DNA from: Candidatus Methanofilum arcanum
GTDB taxonomy: Archaea > Halobacteriota > Methanomicrobia > Methanomicrobiales > Methanospirillaceae
Assembly: GCA_031285085.1 (NCBI GenBank)
Contig: JAITWW010000135.1
Span: forward strand, 1-7,535
Direction of reading: 5' to 3'
Length of the DNA: 7,535 nucleotides
Numbering within the stretch: position 1 is the stretch's first letter; each line of letters begins with the position of its first letter. The position numbers were made by a program, and so were the translations under genes. Below the pieces are notes generated by a model. It was not told the DNA's origin, did not search any database, and saw only the letters and a list, made by a program, of their open reading frames with translations. Of this stretch, positions 7,101 to 7,535 are shown piece by piece.

Positions 7101-7535
7101 ACCACTGATTTGCTACGGGCCGGGCTTACTTCGTTGTCCTGCATAAAGCTTGCTGCTGGTATTGATGGAAAATTCGGAGTTTCCCTTGCTGTGCGTGAGA
7201 TTCTGAAAAACCCCACGTTGCTTGGTATTGAAAACGCGATTATCTCTCATCTTCTTTCTTGCAAAACAGAGGTGAAGCAGCAAAGAGAAAAGCAAGCAGA
7301 GTATCCACTTTCACCGAATCAAATGGGAGTTTACATCGATTGTTTGAAAAGCCCAGCATCGGTACGCTATAATATACCCTTCATGGTTTCGTTGTCGGCG
7401 AATACAGACACAGAAAAACTGCGAGACGCCATTTGTCGAGTCATCAATGAACATCCCGCTGTAAAGGTTCGAATTGCAGATGGAGAACGCGGCTTGGTAC
7501 AGATACCCATAGATATAAACACATTCGTGTCCGTT
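4104..7535 (+). CDS. Non-ribosomal peptide synthetase, C-A-T-C order, C-terminus beyond the right edge
   Basis: The frame is open for 1144 codons and has no stop. The ATG at 4104 follows a weak GGATGAAG. An N-terminal extension of about 45 residues precedes a condensation domain (about 45-480: PLTFAERQM; MHHIIVDW with H168, H169 and D173, where W174 replaces the usual Gly). The adenylation domain (about 490-960) shows MKSGGMYVPLDPSYP, LLYTSGTTGKPKG (626-638), FGFDAN, NVYGPSECT, GELCIAG, YRTGDVVRF, GRSDFQVKIRGFRVE and NPNGKVDR (K955). A carrier domain (about 975-1050) has AGLTSLSC with S1010 as the likely phosphopantetheine site; a second condensation domain begins at about 1067 (YPLSPNQMGVYIDC). 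My alignment to PheA gives pocket residues D674, A675, M678, F717, S739, G741, V759, V767, L768 and K955. D674 indicates an alpha-amino acid, and the hydrophobic lining suggests a small or aliphatic side chain (inference). Without a loading module, the first C domain may acylate with a fatty acid or accept a chain from another subunit. The product is unknown. Confidence 0.93.
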   Translation, partial: MSNESGENKYQKMPDKHIHHTPRASAVLSRDAVILEKAPLCENWPLTFAERQMAVEQSMDPESSAYNFNMALEIIGTLDTSRLEQALGVLVSRHTAFRSYYPTENGDFIHRIATEASFSLQKKSCTHSEVEELIRKSNVPYDIGTAPLFRFTLYQTERDVSVLHVAMHHIIVDWMSAGIVVDELFRLYNGEELPPVEFDYPDYAVWQSKHFDSEEGREFFSQMFADGVPENEMPTLPRRPDTLPFADVDCECTIDIAPIDEAARKFGITTYNLLFSAIGLALAKYCGSEDITLGAAMSTRSPSNTARMVGMFVNILPMRIKTPGLMLADDYLRMTSELLNQVKKHRTYPFEKIVPMLAPDRNASRSPVFDIVVNYLTETPLPVVQGLTLRILPIKHQALAIDLMLEFLREGSKLRIVLSYSRELYQDEIISNMMEQLVTILSRLTKGDGQESLCEIAELPQTQRMQLLGDFAGEQSDENLGKTLVDLFFEQVKKTPNNSAVVCGARVLTYIELDNVTNRIFAYLKNKGVTQGSAVGILVKRSEMMPVSALAVMKSGGMYVPLDPSYPTERLEFMLKDAGASIVICDEELKGCIPGYSGDFLLSADIATLPDGNVPLGPNPQDTMILLYTSGTTGKPKGVMLTHGNLTNFCTWYCRYHNLTEHDNTPAYASFGFDANMMDTYPALISGACVHIIPEEMRLDLPGLCDYFSKNKISVAFLTTQLGRQFAESMKIQGLRSLSIGGESLVPIASPKSYTLYNVYGPSECTVLSTAFPIDNLYDRVPIGRALNNTSLYVVDKQNRLAPVGVPGELCIAGRQVAKGYLGRPELTAEKFVPNPFTDDPEYSIMYRTGDVVRFLPDGNLDFVGRSDFQVKIRGFRVELTEIEERIRAFHAVKDATVVAADAPGGGKCAVAYIVGKSLVDVEELSCFIEEELPPYMVPAATMQIDAIPLNPNGKVDRAKLPKPVFSVKEEGVAKSFNDLELELFEAVAKIVGHEEFSLTTDLLRAGLTSLSCIKLAAGIDGKFGVSLAVREILKNPTLLGIENAIISHLLSCKTEVKQQREKQAEYPLSPNQMGVYIDCLKSPASVRYNIPFMVSLSANTDTEKLRDAICRVINEHPAVKVRIADGERGLVQIPIDINTFVSV

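Noticed and set aside
6773..7216. Minus-strand open frame of 147 codons inside the synthetase
   Set aside because: Low-complexity Ser/Ala-rich antisense translation of the adenylation and carrier domains; the sense frame is clearly the real one.
1..7535. CRISPR array, tRNA or rRNA genes
   Set aside because: No regularly spaced repeats and no recognisable tRNA or rRNA sequence were seen on either strand.

Overview
The window is 7.5 kb of moderately AT-rich bacterial (or less likely archaeal) DNA. Shine-Dalgarno sequences of the AAAGGAGG type, compact overlapping genes, a DWYH-type transposase and a modular peptide synthetase fit an anaerobic Firmicute (Clostridia or Negativicutes). Nothing here fixes the taxon, and an archaeon with acquired genes is not excluded. 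Intergenic DNA is clearly more AT-rich than the genes.

Layout. (1) 1-571, minus strand: part of a DDE-type transposase that runs off the left edge and appears to lack its N-terminal part. (2) 687-2626, plus strand: a two-gene operon with a 4-base overlap, encoding an OLD/ABC-like AAA ATPase and an HNH endonuclease of the retron/Septu-associated type. Together they look like a Septu (PtuA-PtuB) anti-phage module without a reverse transcriptase. (3) 2821-3564, minus strand: an exported metallo-beta-lactamase-fold hydrolase, with a rho-independent terminator overlapping its stop codon. It is bracketed by two imperfect direct repeats of about 60 bases (2696-2752 and 3906-3968). (4) 3565-4103: a gene-poor stretch with a dyad, one of the direct repeats, a possible decayed coding remnant and a tandem TTATACAAT element. 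(5) 4104-7535, plus strand: the first 1144 residues of a non-ribosomal peptide synthetase with order C-A-T-C; it continues past the right edge.

How the parts relate. The ATPase and nuclease are almost certainly translated together and should form one restriction-like complex. The transposase fragment beside them and the repeat pair around the hydrolase mark this as an accessory, rearranged region. The hydrolase is convergent with the Septu operon and divergent from the synthetase, so no functional link between it and either neighbour can be read from the layout. The synthetase opens with a condensation domain and has no loading module in this window. It is therefore either a lipo-initiating enzyme or a downstream subunit of an assembly line encoded partly elsewhere.
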